Source: Candidatus Omnitrophota bacterium (GTDB lineage: Bacteria > Omnitrophota > Gorgyraeia > Gorgyraeales > Gorgyraeaceae). Taken from it: a stretch of 33,116 nucleotides of DNA. Numbering within the stretch: the first letter of the stretch is position 1; every line of letters begins with the position of its first letter. A program made the position numbers and the translations under genes. Shown piece after piece: positions 17,011 through 26,500 of the stretch. The stretch is taken from contig JAHJQM010000054.1 of assembly GCA_018819285.1 (NCBI GenBank), positions 1 to 33,116 of the forward strand. The letters are read 5' to 3'. The notes under the pieces were generated by a model, which saw nothing but the letters and a program-made list of their open reading frames with translations, made no database searches and was not told the origin of the DNA.

Positions 17011-18425
17011 TTATAGTCCAAGACCTCTATTTTCAACTCGCTGATAATTTTAATAAGCTCTATTTGTTCTTTTATCCCGCCTTCAACAAGTGGTATATGA
17101 GTTGCATCACTTGTCTCCTGGCCAAGCGTAGGATCCATATTAATCCATTTCCCGACATATACTTTTGGCCAGACATGATAATAAAATGAACCTTCCAGAT
17201 AAACCAAGCCCGCCACCATTTTAGTGGGTATCCCTAAAGAGCGAGTGAGTGCGGTAAATAAAACTGTGTGCTCATTGCAATCGCCCTCCATGTTTACCAG
17301 GACGCTCAAAGCAGAAGGCACACTCAATGTAGGAGTCTTTCTAATATTAGAGTAAGTCCATTTTAAAATCTTTTTTGCTGCCAGCCAGCTATTTTTTTCT
17401 GCCCCTACTATCTCTTTTGCAAGTTTTATTATCCTGTCATCTTTGGATTCTACAAACTGTTCCTGCGGGATGTCTTCTATAGGAATATTTAAGGCCTTTT
17501 GGATCTCTGGTTCTCTATCTCTATAGATCTCCAGATCGGCATTATCTTTCTCTATCTTGAAATAGGATACATTCCTCGGGTCTTTTATTTCTAAGTTAGA
17601 GCTTAAAGAAAATTCTGACAATAAATCACGACCTTGTCCTAAAAACGAGTTGGAAATATTCATTGCATCTTTCGCGTTTTCCTTTAGCATCGTAAAACCG
17701 AGGCCTGACTCTTCTTTAAGGATATCACCGTCTCTTGCCATCCATGTCCTGGTTTTTATCCCATAACAATCTATTTCAAATATATCTGCCTCGATTTTAT
17801 TACCTCCTGATTCAATCAAATCGCTCCCAATTTTTTTAATATTCACCTTGTTAATGGCCATGCTTACCGGGTCAAAAATCTCAAAATTAAGCTCTTTACT
17901 GGCATCAAGTTTTTTGAATAAAAGAAATGGGGCTATCGAACTTGATATAAGTGTATTGTTTTTTACGGCAATATTTTTTTCTATTTTTCCTTGGCCATTA
18001 TCCAATTTAACCTTGAGAAAATTATCCGCTATCTCTCCGGATACATCTATCTTATAAGAGCCTGATACCATTTTATAGTAAAAATTTTTAAGCGCGTAAT
18101 CCTCGTTAAAAAACGCGTTGCCTCTTATTCTTACAAACCTGTCTTCTCCCAAAATATTTAATTTCAACAGCGTTGTCTCGTTTATTCTGTATCCCGCTAT
18201 GCCTGAATCTACGTCCTGGTTTATAACAGTATTTGAAAATCCAATCCTTTTATCTTTAAAATAAATACCCATCCATGATTCGCGCATAGGCAGGTCTTTT
18301 GTCAGTTCTATCTTGTATCCGGAAGGATTTGTGATAATAAAAGCTGGCAGGACTTCTTTATTAAAAAGAATTCCTATCATGGTAAGCCAGAAAACTGTAA
18401 CACAAAATGTATAAAGTTTTTTCAC
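17007..18425 (-). CDS. transglutaminase-like (papain-fold) protein
   Basis: The 472-residue protein begins with a hydrophobic helix (about 7-21, signal or anchor), then a beta-rich region of about 280 residues. A transglutaminase-core domain is near 330-445: GDCNEHTVLFTALTRSLGIP with Cys383, FYYHVWP with His417 and MDPTLGQ with Asp431, a complete Cys-His-Asp triad. It may be an amidase, peptidase or cross-linking enzyme in the periplasm. Such proteins often accompany moxR and DUF58 genes. The start is a GTG with no clear Shine-Dalgarno, 25 nt after the DUF58 stop. Its fused N-terminal beta region is not recognised. Confidence 0.85.
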   Translation of the reverse strand: MKKLYTFCVTVFWLTMIGILFNKEVLPAFIITNPSGYKIELTKDLPMRESWMGIYFKDKRIGFSNTVINQDVDSGIAGYRINETTLLKLNILGEDRFVRIRGNAFFNEDYALKNFYYKMVSGSYKIDVSGEIADNFLKVKLDNGQGKIEKNIAVKNNTLISSSIAPFLLFKKLDASKELNFEIFDPVSMAINKVNIKKIGSDLIESGGNKIEADIFEIDCYGIKTRTWMARDGDILKEESGLGFTMLKENAKDAMNISNSFLGQGRDLLSEFSLSSNLEIKDPRNVSYFKIEKDNADLEIYRDREPEIQKALNIPIEDIPQEQFVESKDDRIIKLAKEIVGAEKNSWLAAKKILKWTYSNIRKTPTLSVPSALSVLVNMEGDCNEHTVLFTALTRSLGIPTKMVAGLVYLEGSFYYHVWPKVYVGKWINMDPTLGQETSDATHIPLVEGGIKEQIELIKIISELKIEVLDYK

Positions 18426-18450
18426 TTTAGAATAAAACTACCGCATAATG

Positions 18451-19329
18451 TTATCTAAATCTTTTGGCGCGAGCCTTGAAAAAAAGTATCAATGGCTCTA
18501 TATAAGGTTTATCAGTAGATATATCTATTGAATCTAGGCCCATAGACCTAAAAGCCCTGTTTCTCGTGTTTATAAAAGATGACCTTTTTTTTGCAAGTTC
18601 CTTCTTTAACAAGTCATCTCCTGTATCCAGGAACAAAGTCTCCCCTGTCTCTGCGTCTTCAAATTCCACAAGGCCTATATCTATTAGATCTTTCTCTCTT
18701 GGATCAGATATAGAGATACCTATGATATCATGCCGCTTATTCAGGATCCCGAGAAGCCTTTCATAATTAGAATCCATAAAATCAGAAATAAGAAAAACGA
18801 CTGCGCGCTTTTTTAAAATCTTTCCTAAATACTCCAAGGCTGAATTTATTGATGTCTTCCTGGATTCAGGCTTATAATACAAAAGCTCTCTTATTACCCT
18901 TAGTACATGCGGCCTGCCTTTTTTAGGCGGGATAAATTTTTCAACTTTATCCGTGAATAATAATAAGCCAACTTTATCATTATTTTTTATTGCGCTGAAA
19001 GAAAGCACAGCTCCTATCTCTGCCATTACTTCTACCTTCATCTTATTCCTGGTTCCAAAACTGCCGGAGCCACTCATATCCGCCATGATTATTACTGTAA
19101 GTTCTCTTTCTTCTATAAATTTTTTGACGTACGGATGGCCTGCTCTGGCGGTTACGTTCCAGTCAATAGAACGTATATCGTCTCCAGGCACATATTCCCG
19201 GACTTCATGAAACTCCATACCTCTGCCTTTAAATATAGACTCATATTCTCCGGCAAATACATCGTTCACAAGCCTTCCGGTCCTTATTTCAATCTGCCTT
19301 ACTTTTTTAAGGATTTCTTTCGGGATCAT
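18451..19329 (-). CDS. DUF58 (VWA-like) protein
   Basis: The 292-residue cytosolic protein carries the DUF58 hallmark VREYVPGDDIRSIDWNVTAR (43-62). A VWA-like core follows with DMSGSGS (84-90) standing at the MIDAS position and FLISDFMDS later. No membrane helix is seen. DUF58 proteins are almost always encoded next to MoxR AAA+ ATPases and are taken as their VWA partners. The start overlaps the moxR stop by ATGA, which supports equal co-expression. Confidence 0.92.
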   Translation of the reverse strand: MIPKEILKKVRQIEIRTGRLVNDVFAGEYESIFKGRGMEFHEVREYVPGDDIRSIDWNVTARAGHPYVKKFIEERELTVIIMADMSGSGSFGTRNKMKVEVMAEIGAVLSFSAIKNNDKVGLLLFTDKVEKFIPPKKGRPHVLRVIRELLYYKPESRKTSINSALEYLGKILKKRAVVFLISDFMDSNYERLLGILNKRHDIIGISISDPREKDLIDIGLVEFEDAETGETLFLDTGDDLLKKELAKKRSSFINTRNRAFRSMGLDSIDISTDKPYIEPLILFFKARAKRFR

Positions 19330-20333
19330 GGAACTTCTATTTTGTCAAATACCTTCTTTACAATATTTTCGCTCGTCATCTCTTCTGCTTCTGCTTCATA
19401 TGTAAGAATAACGCGGTGCCTTAAAATATCCATACCCACTGCTTTTATATCTTCAGGGATCACATAGCCTCTTCCGCGGATAAAGGCATGCGCCTTACTG
19501 GCTATATTGAGGCATATGGACGCCCTCGGGGATGCGCCGTAGGCAATATAATTCTTTATATCCAACTTGTATTCTTCCGGCGTGCGAGTCGCATAAATGA
19601 TATTAACTATATAATCTTTTATCTTCTCATCCATATAAATCTCATTTACAATCTCTCTTGCCTTTAAGATATCTTCAGGAGAAACAACTGCTTTCACTTC
19701 GCTTGGATTATGTCCTGCCATACGCTCCATAATTTCTCTTTCTTCTTTTTTATCAGGGTATTCTATCTTTATCTTTAGCATAAACCTGTCAACTTGCGCC
19801 TCAGGCAAAGGATAAGTCCCTTCCTGCTCTATTGGGTTTTGTGTAGCGAGCACCAGAAATGGCTCTTCCAATAGGAATGTATTTTCTCCTATAGTAACTT
19901 GCCTTTCCTGCATTGCTTCTAGAAGTGCACTCTGCACCTTTGCAGGAGCCCTGTTGATCTCGTCTGCAAGTATAAGATTTGAAAATATGGGCCCTTTTTT
20001 TGTAGTAAAAGAGCTGTCTTTTGGGCTATAAATAAGTGTCCCTATTAAATCTGCTGGTAATAAATCAGGCGTGAATTGAATGCGCTGAAATTTTGTCTGG
20101 ATACACTTGGAAAGTGTTTTAACAGCGAGTGTTTTTGCAAGGCCTGGCACGCCTTCTATTAATATGTGGCCATTTGCAAGTAGAGCTATTATCAGTCTGT
20201 CTACAAGATAGCGCTGGCCTACTATTACCTTGGATAACTCCTGTGTGATTTGTTGGATAAACAGGCTTGCTTCTTTGACTTTCTCATTTATCTGCCTTAT
20301 GTCCTGGCCGTACTTGGGGTTGAAATCAGTCAT
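19326..20333 (-). CDS. MoxR-family AAA+ ATPase
   Basis: The 335-residue ATPase has the MoxR Walker A GVPGLAKT (61-68), Walker B LILADEINRAP (120-130), sensor ATQNPIEQEGTYPLPEAQVDR split over the usual loop, and the YGASPRA sensor-2 region. MoxR proteins act as chaperone-like ATPases on VWA proteins, here the DUF58 protein, BatA and BatB. The ATG is preceded by GGGAGG at 5-nt spacing. It heads the twelve-gene block, though it may be read from htpX as well, since no clear promoter lies in the 78-nt gap. Confidence 0.95.
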   Translation of the reverse strand: MTDFNPKYGQDIRQINEKVKEASLFIQQITQELSKVIVGQRYLVDRLIIALLANGHILIEGVPGLAKTLAVKTLSKCIQTKFQRIQFTPDLLPADLIGTLIYSPKDSSFTTKKGPIFSNLILADEINRAPAKVQSALLEAMQERQVTIGENTFLLEEPFLVLATQNPIEQEGTYPLPEAQVDRFMLKIKIEYPDKKEEREIMERMAGHNPSEVKAVVSPEDILKAREIVNEIYMDEKIKDYIVNIIYATRTPEEYKLDIKNYIAYGASPRASICLNIASKAHAFIRGRGYVIPEDIKAVGMDILRHRVILTYEAEAEEMTSENIVKKVFDKIEVP

Positions 20334-20344
20334 AAATGCCTCCC

Positions 20345-20365
20345 AAAATTTACGAAGTAAATTTT
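20345..20365. repeat. hairpin in front of the moxR ribosome-binding site
   Basis: AAAATTTAC-GAA-GTAAATTTT is a perfect 9-bp stem with a 3-nt loop. On the moxR message the GGGAGG site follows at once. It is AT-rich, so it may be modest in strength; it could adjust translation of moxR or mark an mRNA cut between htpX and moxR. Confidence 0.55.
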
Positions 20366-20411
20366 GATCCCGAGTCGCTCTTATACCCCCGTATATGCGG
20401 CGAGGGACCTT

Positions 20412-21251
20412 TTACATCATCATGCTCTCGAGTCTCTTCACCCTTTCTCTTATAGGCGGATGCGTACTGAAAAGCGCCCCAATTGCACTGGCGCTTAAAG
20501 GATTTACTATAAATAAATGCGCCGTAGCCTGATTTGCGCTCATAGGATAAACCTTATTTCCTTTTTCCAGTTTTAAAAGAGCGTGACTAAGCCCGATTGG
20601 CGTTCCTGCTATCATAGCGCCTCTTTTATCAGCAGCATATTCCCTGGATCTTGAAATTGCAAGCTGTATAAGCATGGCTGCTATAGGCGCGACTATCAAC
20701 ATAACTAACATACCTATGACATTATTCTCCCTATCTCTACTCCCTCTCCCTCCAAATATAGCCGCCCATCTTGCCCAATTGGCAATCATTGTAATTGCGC
20801 CTGCTATTGTAGCTGCCACAGTCATTATGAGAGTGTCTCTATTCTTTATATGAGAAAGCTCGTGCGCTATAACCCCTTTCAATTCTTCTCTGTCTAGAAT
20901 ATTTAATATACCCTGCGTTACACAGACCGCTGAATGTTTTGGAGAGCGGCCTGTAGCAAACGCATTTGGAGTATTCTGCGGAGCTATGTATATTTTTGGC
21001 ATAGATATTTCAGCAGCCATGGTAAGATTTTTTACTAAACTATACAATTCTGGCACTTCGTTTATATTTGCCTCTTTGGCTCCATACATCATAAGTACGA
21101 TCTTGTCGCTGAACCAGTATGAAATCATATTCATTATAAAAGCGAATATAAACGCGTATATTGCGCCTTGCTGGCCTCCGAAATAGCCGCCTATCAATAC
21201 AAAAATCATGGTCAAGGCAATCAATAATAAGCCTGTTTTAAAATAATTCAT
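20412..21251 (-). CDS. htpX: HtpX-type M48 membrane zinc protease
   Basis: The 279-residue protein has two N-terminal helices (about 5-22 and 27-47). The zinc motif is HELSH (130-134), followed by a further membrane region (about 140-200 with two hydrophobic segments) and SREYAADKRGA, whose Glu is the third zinc ligand. The conserved NTPNAFATG precedes the active site. HtpX degrades misfolded membrane proteins. AGGAGAGGG lies 3 nt before the ATG. It lies directly upstream of the moxR block on the same strand, which fits an envelope-stress theme. Confidence 0.95.
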   Translation of the reverse strand: MNYFKTGLLLIALTMIFVLIGGYFGGQQGAIYAFIFAFIMNMISYWFSDKIVLMMYGAKEANINEVPELYSLVKNLTMAAEISMPKIYIAPQNTPNAFATGRSPKHSAVCVTQGILNILDREELKGVIAHELSHIKNRDTLIMTVAATIAGAITMIANWARWAAIFGGRGSRDRENNVIGMLVMLIVAPIAAMLIQLAISRSREYAADKRGAMIAGTPIGLSHALLKLEKGNKVYPMSANQATAHLFIVNPLSASAIGALFSTHPPIRERVKRLESMMM

Positions 21252-21284
21252 AAACCCTCTCCTGTATAATTAAGCTATCTAAAT

Positions 21285-21317
21285 GAAGAAAGCCCCGATA
21301 CTGTAGGGCTTTTCTTC
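21285..21317 (-). terminator. terminator after the small membrane protein gene
   Basis: GAAGAAAGCCC (21285-21295) pairs with GGGCTTTTCTTC (21306-21317) with one bulged base and a 10-nt loop. It follows the stop at 21342 on the minus strand and precedes htpX. The T-rich lower stem makes it usable in both directions. Confidence 0.6.
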
Positions 21318-21341
21318 AACTAATTATAACTTATTATACTC

Positions 21342-21581
21342 TTATTTTTTCTCTTCTTTATTCTTTGCTTCTTCCTTATTCTTCGCTTCTTCCTTTTTTG
21401 CCTGCGCGCAGTCTTTTATTTCACTAACACCTGCAAAAAAAGCTGCAAAGCCACCTAATACCAGTATAAGCGGGGCACAACCTTTTAAGAGTATAACAAA
21501 ACTATACCACCATGTGATAAGTCCCCATACGCCCAGTATAATGCTTATTAATCCACCAAGCACTGTTATAAATTTACCCAT
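21342..21581 (-). CDS. small membrane protein with KEEAKN repeat tail
   Basis: The protein has 79 residues from the ATG at 21581, chosen because GGAGGAGG lies just upstream; a longer in-frame reading to 21644 would run back through the promoter. It has two hydrophobic helices (about 5-27 and 33-50), then a charged C-terminal tail with two KEEAKN repeats. I do not recognise a family. It looks like a two-helix inner-membrane protein with a cytosolic Lys/Glu-rich tail. A near-consensus promoter suggests it is well expressed on its own. Confidence 0.7.
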   Translation of the reverse strand: MGKFITVLGGLISIILGVWGLITWWYSFVILLKGCAPLILVLGGFAAFFAGVSEIKDCAQAKKEEAKNKEEAKNKEEKK

Positions 21582-21615
21582 TTTTATTCCTCCTCCTTCT
21601 GTTTTAATGTAATTA

Positions 21616-21644
21616 TTTATACCATTTAAAACCGTACTTGTCAA
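21616..21644 (-). promoter_or_regulatory. promoter of the small membrane protein gene
   Basis: TTGACA (21639-21644), 17 bp and TATAAA (21616-21621) on the minus strand, six bases after the stop of the peptidoglycan-binding gene. The leader is about 28 nt with GGAGGAGG. Confidence 0.8.
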
Positions 21645-21649
21645 TACCT

Positions 21650-22228
21650 TTATAGGTATTTGCTTAAACTAGCCCAGGTCTTAGGCCCTACTGCTCCGTC
21701 AGGTACAAGGCCTTTTGACTTCTGAAAATCTTTTATTGCCTGTCTTGTCCTTGGACCCATCTTGCCGTCAAGGGAACCAGGGTTAAAATCCGCATTTTTC
21801 AAAGCAGTCTGTATATCTTTTATAGTTGGCCTGAATTCTGCCTTTTTGGCGTCTTTCTGCTTGGCTTGTTTCACCTTGAGGGCATAGTCCTTTTTAGATT
21901 CTAGTATCTCTTTTGTTCTTCTTGAGTCCTCCAGTTGCGTCAGAGTGCTCTTATCAATATAACCTGTGCTCTTAAGGCCTATTGATTCCTGAAATGTCTT
22001 TATAGCGTCGCGCGTTTCTTTACCCATTCTCCCGTCTGTGTTTCCAGGTTCATAACCTTCGCTCTTTAATATGACCTGCACTTCCTCAATCTTAGGATTA
22101 ATAATATCAGTGCTTCCTACAAGCTTTTCCTCTTCTCTCTGGTATTGAACTGATTTAGGAACAATATTACATCCATAAAATGTTAACAACGCCAATATAG
22201 ATACAACAATATAACCTTTCGTCTTCAT
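21650..22228 (-). CDS. lipoprotein with two peptidoglycan-binding domains
   Basis: The protein has 192 residues from the second ATG (22228), which has GAGG at 7-nt spacing; the ATG at 22234 is too close to that site. A signal sequence ends in a lipobox-like L-T-F-Y-G-C (Cys20). Two PG_binding_1 domains follow (about 45-105 and 131-192), each with the G-x-x-D-G-x-M-G-x-x-T-R-x-A-I-K-x-F-Q pattern, joined by a Lys-rich helical linker. It probably anchors the outer membrane to peptidoglycan. There is no catalytic domain. It is divergent from the gene at 22313. Confidence 0.88.
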   Translation of the reverse strand: MKTKGYIVVSILALLTFYGCNIVPKSVQYQREEEKLVGSTDIINPKIEEVQVILKSEGYEPGNTDGRMGKETRDAIKTFQESIGLKSTGYIDKSTLTQLEDSRRTKEILESKKDYALKVKQAKQKDAKKAEFRPTIKDIQTALKNADFNPGSLDGKMGPRTRQAIKDFQKSKGLVPDGAVGPKTWASLSKYL

Positions 22229-22260
22229 GTGCATTCCTCTCCTTTTCCTGATTTTTCGCT

Positions 22261-22289
22261 ATTATATCAAAAAATCAATGTAAAGTGAA
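22261..22289 (-). promoter_or_regulatory. predicted promoter of the peptidoglycan-binding lipoprotein
   Basis: TTCACT (22284-22289), 17 bp and TATAAT (22261-22266) on the minus strand. The -10 box is perfect and the -35 box is weak. Confidence 0.6.
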
Positions 22290-22298
22290 GACTTTAGT

Positions 22299-22306
22299 GA
22301 TAAAAT
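22299..22306 (+). promoter_or_regulatory. extended -10 box before the CxxCxxCC/DUF2156 gene
   Basis: The sequence TGATAAAAT spans 22298-22306, an extended -10 form, only 6 bases before the ATG at 22313. No Shine-Dalgarno is present. The predicted start of transcription falls on the start codon. Confidence 0.45.
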
Positions 22307-22312
22307 ACATTT

Positions 22313-23560
22313 ATGTTAAAACAAATTGTGCCAAATAAACTCTGTCTTTCGTGCGATGTATGCTGCAGGTTTCTTGATAAAAATGCGCCTCTTGCCCCGC
22401 TTTTTCTGCCCCATGAAATAACGCCAAAGAGAAAGCATCACCTGGGCAAATCATGCCGAGTAAAGTTAAAACCTTGGCAAAATATGTATGCCTGCTGTTT
22501 CTTTAACGCCAAAAACAATAAATGCGCTATTTATTCAAAAAGGCCTTTTGACTGCCAGCTTTACCCTTTTACAATAATGTTCGATGAAAAACGCGAAAAG
22601 ATTATCCTGGGTATAGATAAAAAATGCCCATTCAGCGTAATCCCTGAAATGGGAAACTTCATAAAAAATTATTTCCATTATCTGGTTGATTTAATGGAGA
22701 AAAAAGAATTTGTTTCTCTTATAGCCGGAAATCCTTTATTCATAGGCCGCTTCCAGGAAGATGTAATACAATTTTCTTATTTAAATACCCTCGCAAAACT
22801 GGTTATTAATAACCCTGGGAAAAGCGGATTCAGACAAATATCGTTAAAAGATAAGGATACATTTGACAACTTCTTTAAAAAAATCCAAGACACTGATTCC
22901 AGTCAGAGCTTTGTAAATCTATACATATGGAAAGATAAAAATCCTGTATGGTGGAAAAAAAAGTGCGAGGATCTGGAAATACTGCTTGAAACAGATTCAG
23001 GTTATATAGATTTCCGTTCTCTTAAAAAATTCCCTGATTATATATACCTGAGAAAAAACCTTGCTGAACTTAAAGGTAATAAATATAAACACAAACGAGC
23101 AAGCTGTAACTATTTTTCAAAAAATTATAAATTCCAATATCTTACTTATAAACAAACTATGAAAAATGACTGCTTGGAACTTTTCTCAAAATGGGCGGCT
23201 GAAAGAAAAAAGAAATTTCAAGACCCGTACTACCATAAACTTTTAGAAGACAGTTTATCTGCTCATAAACTAGCAATGGAAAATTTCAAAACACTTGGCC
23301 TGATAGGCAGAGTTATAAAGGTAAGAAAAAAGGTTATTGGCTATACATTTGGGTTTGAGATTACAAAAGACATATTTTGCGTACTTTTGGAAGTCTGCAA
23401 CCTTAGATATAGATGCATCTCGGAATTTATTTTCAGAGAATTCTCCAGGGAAATAACTAAATATAAATATATCAATACCATGGACGACTCAGGACTTGAA
23501 AACCTTCGTATCTCCAAACTCTCCTACCATCCAATCTCTTTAAGCGCTCCCGTAAGTTGA
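22313..23560 (+). CDS. fusion of a YkgJ-type CxxCxxCC metal-binding domain with a DUF2156 acyltransferase-like domain
   Basis: The protein has 415 residues. The first 110 match the YkgJ/FliB-type Zn/Fe-chelating family: CLSCDVCC (11-18), further Cys at 48, 61, 62, 71, 81 and 105, and the CAIYSKRPFDCQLYPF phrase (71-86). Residues about 165-410 match DUF2156, the GNAT-like domain also found in phosphatidylglycerol lysyltransferases: NLYIWKD, the tract DYIYLRKNLAELKGNKYKHK split around 238-257, and a C-terminal block ending LRISKLSYHP. It may be a metal-dependent aminoacyl- or acyl-transferase, but the substrate is unknown. The stop codon lies in a hairpin repeat. No Shine-Dalgarno is seen; the mRNA is probably leaderless. 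Confidence 0.8.
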   Translation: MLKQIVPNKLCLSCDVCCRFLDKNAPLAPLFLPHEITPKRKHHLGKSCRVKLKPWQNMYACCFFNAKNNKCAIYSKRPFDCQLYPFTIMFDEKREKIILGIDKKCPFSVIPEMGNFIKNYFHYLVDLMEKKEFVSLIAGNPLFIGRFQEDVIQFSYLNTLAKLVINNPGKSGFRQISLKDKDTFDNFFKKIQDTDSSQSFVNLYIWKDKNPVWWKKKCEDLEILLETDSGYIDFRSLKKFPDYIYLRKNLAELKGNKYKHKRASCNYFSKNYKFQYLTYKQTMKNDCLELFSKWAAERKKKFQDPYYHKLLEDSLSAHKLAMENFKTLGLIGRVIKVRKKVIGYTFGFEITKDIFCVLLEVCNLRYRCISEFIFREFSREITKYKYINTMDDSGLENLRISKLSYHPISLSAPVS

Positions 23561-23589
23561 CACTTTGACAATGTCAGAGTGTCAACTTA
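23553..23589. repeat. hairpin repeat copy A, between convergent genes
   Basis: TAAGTTGACACT (23553-23564) and AGTGTCAACTTA (23578-23589) form a perfect 12-bp stem around a 13-nt loop with a TGACA-A-TGTCA core. The TGA stop of the plus-strand gene (23558-23560) is inside it, and the stop of the minus-strand helicase begins two bases after it. It differs from the inverted copy at 26667 by one base in 37. It may serve as a two-way transcript end despite lacking a T tract. Confidence 0.85.
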
Positions 23590-23590
23590 G

Positions 23591-26500
23591 CTACTTTTCC
23601 CAACAAATATTGTTAAAGTCGCAGTTGCCGCATTTATCTTTATCGCGCTCAGGAAGTTTTTCAAAACGCAGATTTTGAATATTCTTCCAGGTATTTTTTA
23701 TAATGCACACCATCTCATCTACCATATCTTCCCTGAGGACTATTTTAAACTCTGTCGGCTCGCCTTCTTTTATCTCATATTTTCTTATCGCTTTTTTGGC
23801 AGGCTCTACAAACACAAGCACGCCGTGGCTTACAACTATATTTTTATCCTGCCTGGTCTTATCTCTTTCGTATAAAAGTTTATAGCACACTAGCTGCCTT
23901 AAGTAACTATCGCATTCTTCACTTTCAAGGCTTCCGGCTTCAAAAATACCTTTAGCATGCTTATTGGGCTGGCCTGTTTTATAATCAACTACTCTCACAA
24001 AATTATTTTTCTCATCTTCCAATTCTAACTTATCATATTTGCCTGTGAAAATAATGCCATCTATATTTACAGGCATCCTGTTCTCAAGCCCGATTGGTTT
24101 TATGGGCTTTTCGGATATCTTGCTGTAATATTTTTTCAAACCATCAAATTGTTCTTTGCACCTTAATTCTATAGCCTTCTCAGGCCCTTGGAATTTTAAC
24201 GCCTCGAGAAATCTTTCCTTGAAAAACTGAAAATCAGGAAACCTTTTCGTCTTAATATATTCCCTGTATAAATTTTCTAGCCCTGCGTGCACTGCATTAC
24301 CGAACATAAGGCTTTGCTTTTTTGCGAAAGGAAGCATCAGCGCATTATCATAAAGAAATTTTCGCCTGCACCTTAGATAATTATCCAGGCTTGTAGGGTT
24401 TAGCGTCATGTCTTTAACCAGGCCAGCTAGAACTTCTTCCGTTCCGATAAAAGGCTCCATAAGGCTTGTTTTTTCAAGGAAACTTACCAGAATATCTTCT
24501 TCTTTTAAATCAGGCGTTTTAGGCTTTATGCCAAGTCTATGCAAAAATACACTGGAAATAGAGTTTTCATCCGGGCTCGCAGTGAATATAATATTACTCC
24601 TGGCCCTCGATACAGCTACGTAAAAGAGCCTTGTTTCGTCGTAAGACCTTAGTTCTTTTATCCTTTCTTTGCTGCCAACTTTTTCCACGCCTTTTGTTAT
24701 ATCCGGAGGAAGCGGAATTGTATCAGGCCTTGGTTTTATGGGCCAGCTTTTATCCTGTAGACAAAATGGAATTATAACGCTGTGAAATTCCTGGCCCTTA
24801 GAGCCATGCGCTGTAAAAATCCTGACCCCGTTCTGAGTCATTGTCACAAGATTCCCTTCCAGCGGCATGCCATGCTCATTTCTTGTCCTTATCTCTTCTA
24901 CAAAATCTTTTAATGTTAATCCTGGTTTTGACATATCTGAACTCTTTATCATATTTATAAAAGATGACAGCGCTCTTAAATCCCTAATTCTCATAACATC
25001 ATCCTTATCGTATTTCTCCAGGATATATTTATAAATCCTGGCATCCTCAATATATTCCATCAATATTGTATGCGCAGGTTTAAATTGTGAATTTTTCAGA
25101 AGTTTTTTTATTATATTTTTTGCTTTTTCCAAAGGTTCTGATAAATCTTCTGACTTTAAGAGCTCTGATAAAACTTTCGAGTCTTCTTTATTCCTCTTTT
25201 TCTTATTTACTTTGCCTATCAGCCTTAATATATCATTTAGAGGAATTTTAAAATAATCTGCGATAAGAATCCTGTACAGAACCCTGTCTATATCTTCATA
25301 ATTTTCCGGGCCCATGTTCGCAAGTTCCAAGACATCCAGCATCTGCCTTGCCCGCGGTTCAGGCCTTATGTCTTCTTTGCCGTCAGTAGCGTATGGAATG
25401 CCTGCGCGCAAAAATTTATCTATTATCCTCAATATCAAATCCCTTTTCCTGACTAGAATAGCTATATTATTGTAAGGATTTTCCTTTTCTTCCGATTTAA
25501 GGTCTTTTGAAGATTCAATTTCAGCTTTAATCTCTTTTATTTTTCTTACAATGAAATCCAGTTCTTCTGCTTCTTGGGTAAATTCATAGTAGCCTATTGA
25601 TTTTTTCTTAAAATCCCTTGTATTTATAATATCTTTATTGCCCGTTCTCTCATCCTCCGGCACTTCTTTTATTAAAGACTGGCTAAGGTCTATTATCTCT
25701 TTTGTTGAGCGGTAATTATTCTTTAAAGATATTGTTTCTAAATTCTTGAATTTATTTTTTAGCTCCTTAAAATTGCCAACGCTTGCGCCTTGGAATCTGT
25801 ATATTGACTGGTCATCATCCCCCACGCAGCATACATTCGGATTCTCTCCTTTGAGTATGGAAAATAATAACTTAAACTGGGCTCCGTTTGTATCCTGAAA
25901 TTCATCCACCATGAAAAATTGATATTGGTCTTGATATTTTTTCTTCAAGATCGGCTCATTGTTTAGCGCATGGATAGCCATCATGATCATGTCATCATAA
26001 TCATACCTTCCGCGTTCGTCAAAAACCTCTTTATTCCCGCTCGCCTTAAGTTTTTCATACTGGTCATAAATAATAGCTAAGGCTTTTATCCTTGGTACAT
26101 GTTTTTCTTCTATATACGCGCCGTCCGGCTTTAATATCTTTACATATTTCAGAAATTCTTCAGGGCTCACGCCTTCCCTCTTTAAATCGCCTATTTTTTT
26201 CTGTATCTCTTTTACATAATTATAGGGGGCGTTAAAAGGCCTTATTTCAGATATACCCTGCGTATGGTCCAAGATATATTCTATAACCCTTACCTGTTCT
26301 ATATCTTCAATCTGTATTCTCTCCTGGATATAGTTAGCCGCTTCTTCGGAATCTAAAAGAATTGAGTTCGCAAAGCTATGAAATGTCGCAACATAGACAT
26401 CATAGCCCTTGAAACCTATAATTTTTGCAAGACGCTCTTTCATTGTCTTGGCTGCGGCGTTTGTGTAGGTTAGTATAAGGATGTTCTCCTGAAGCGCCTT

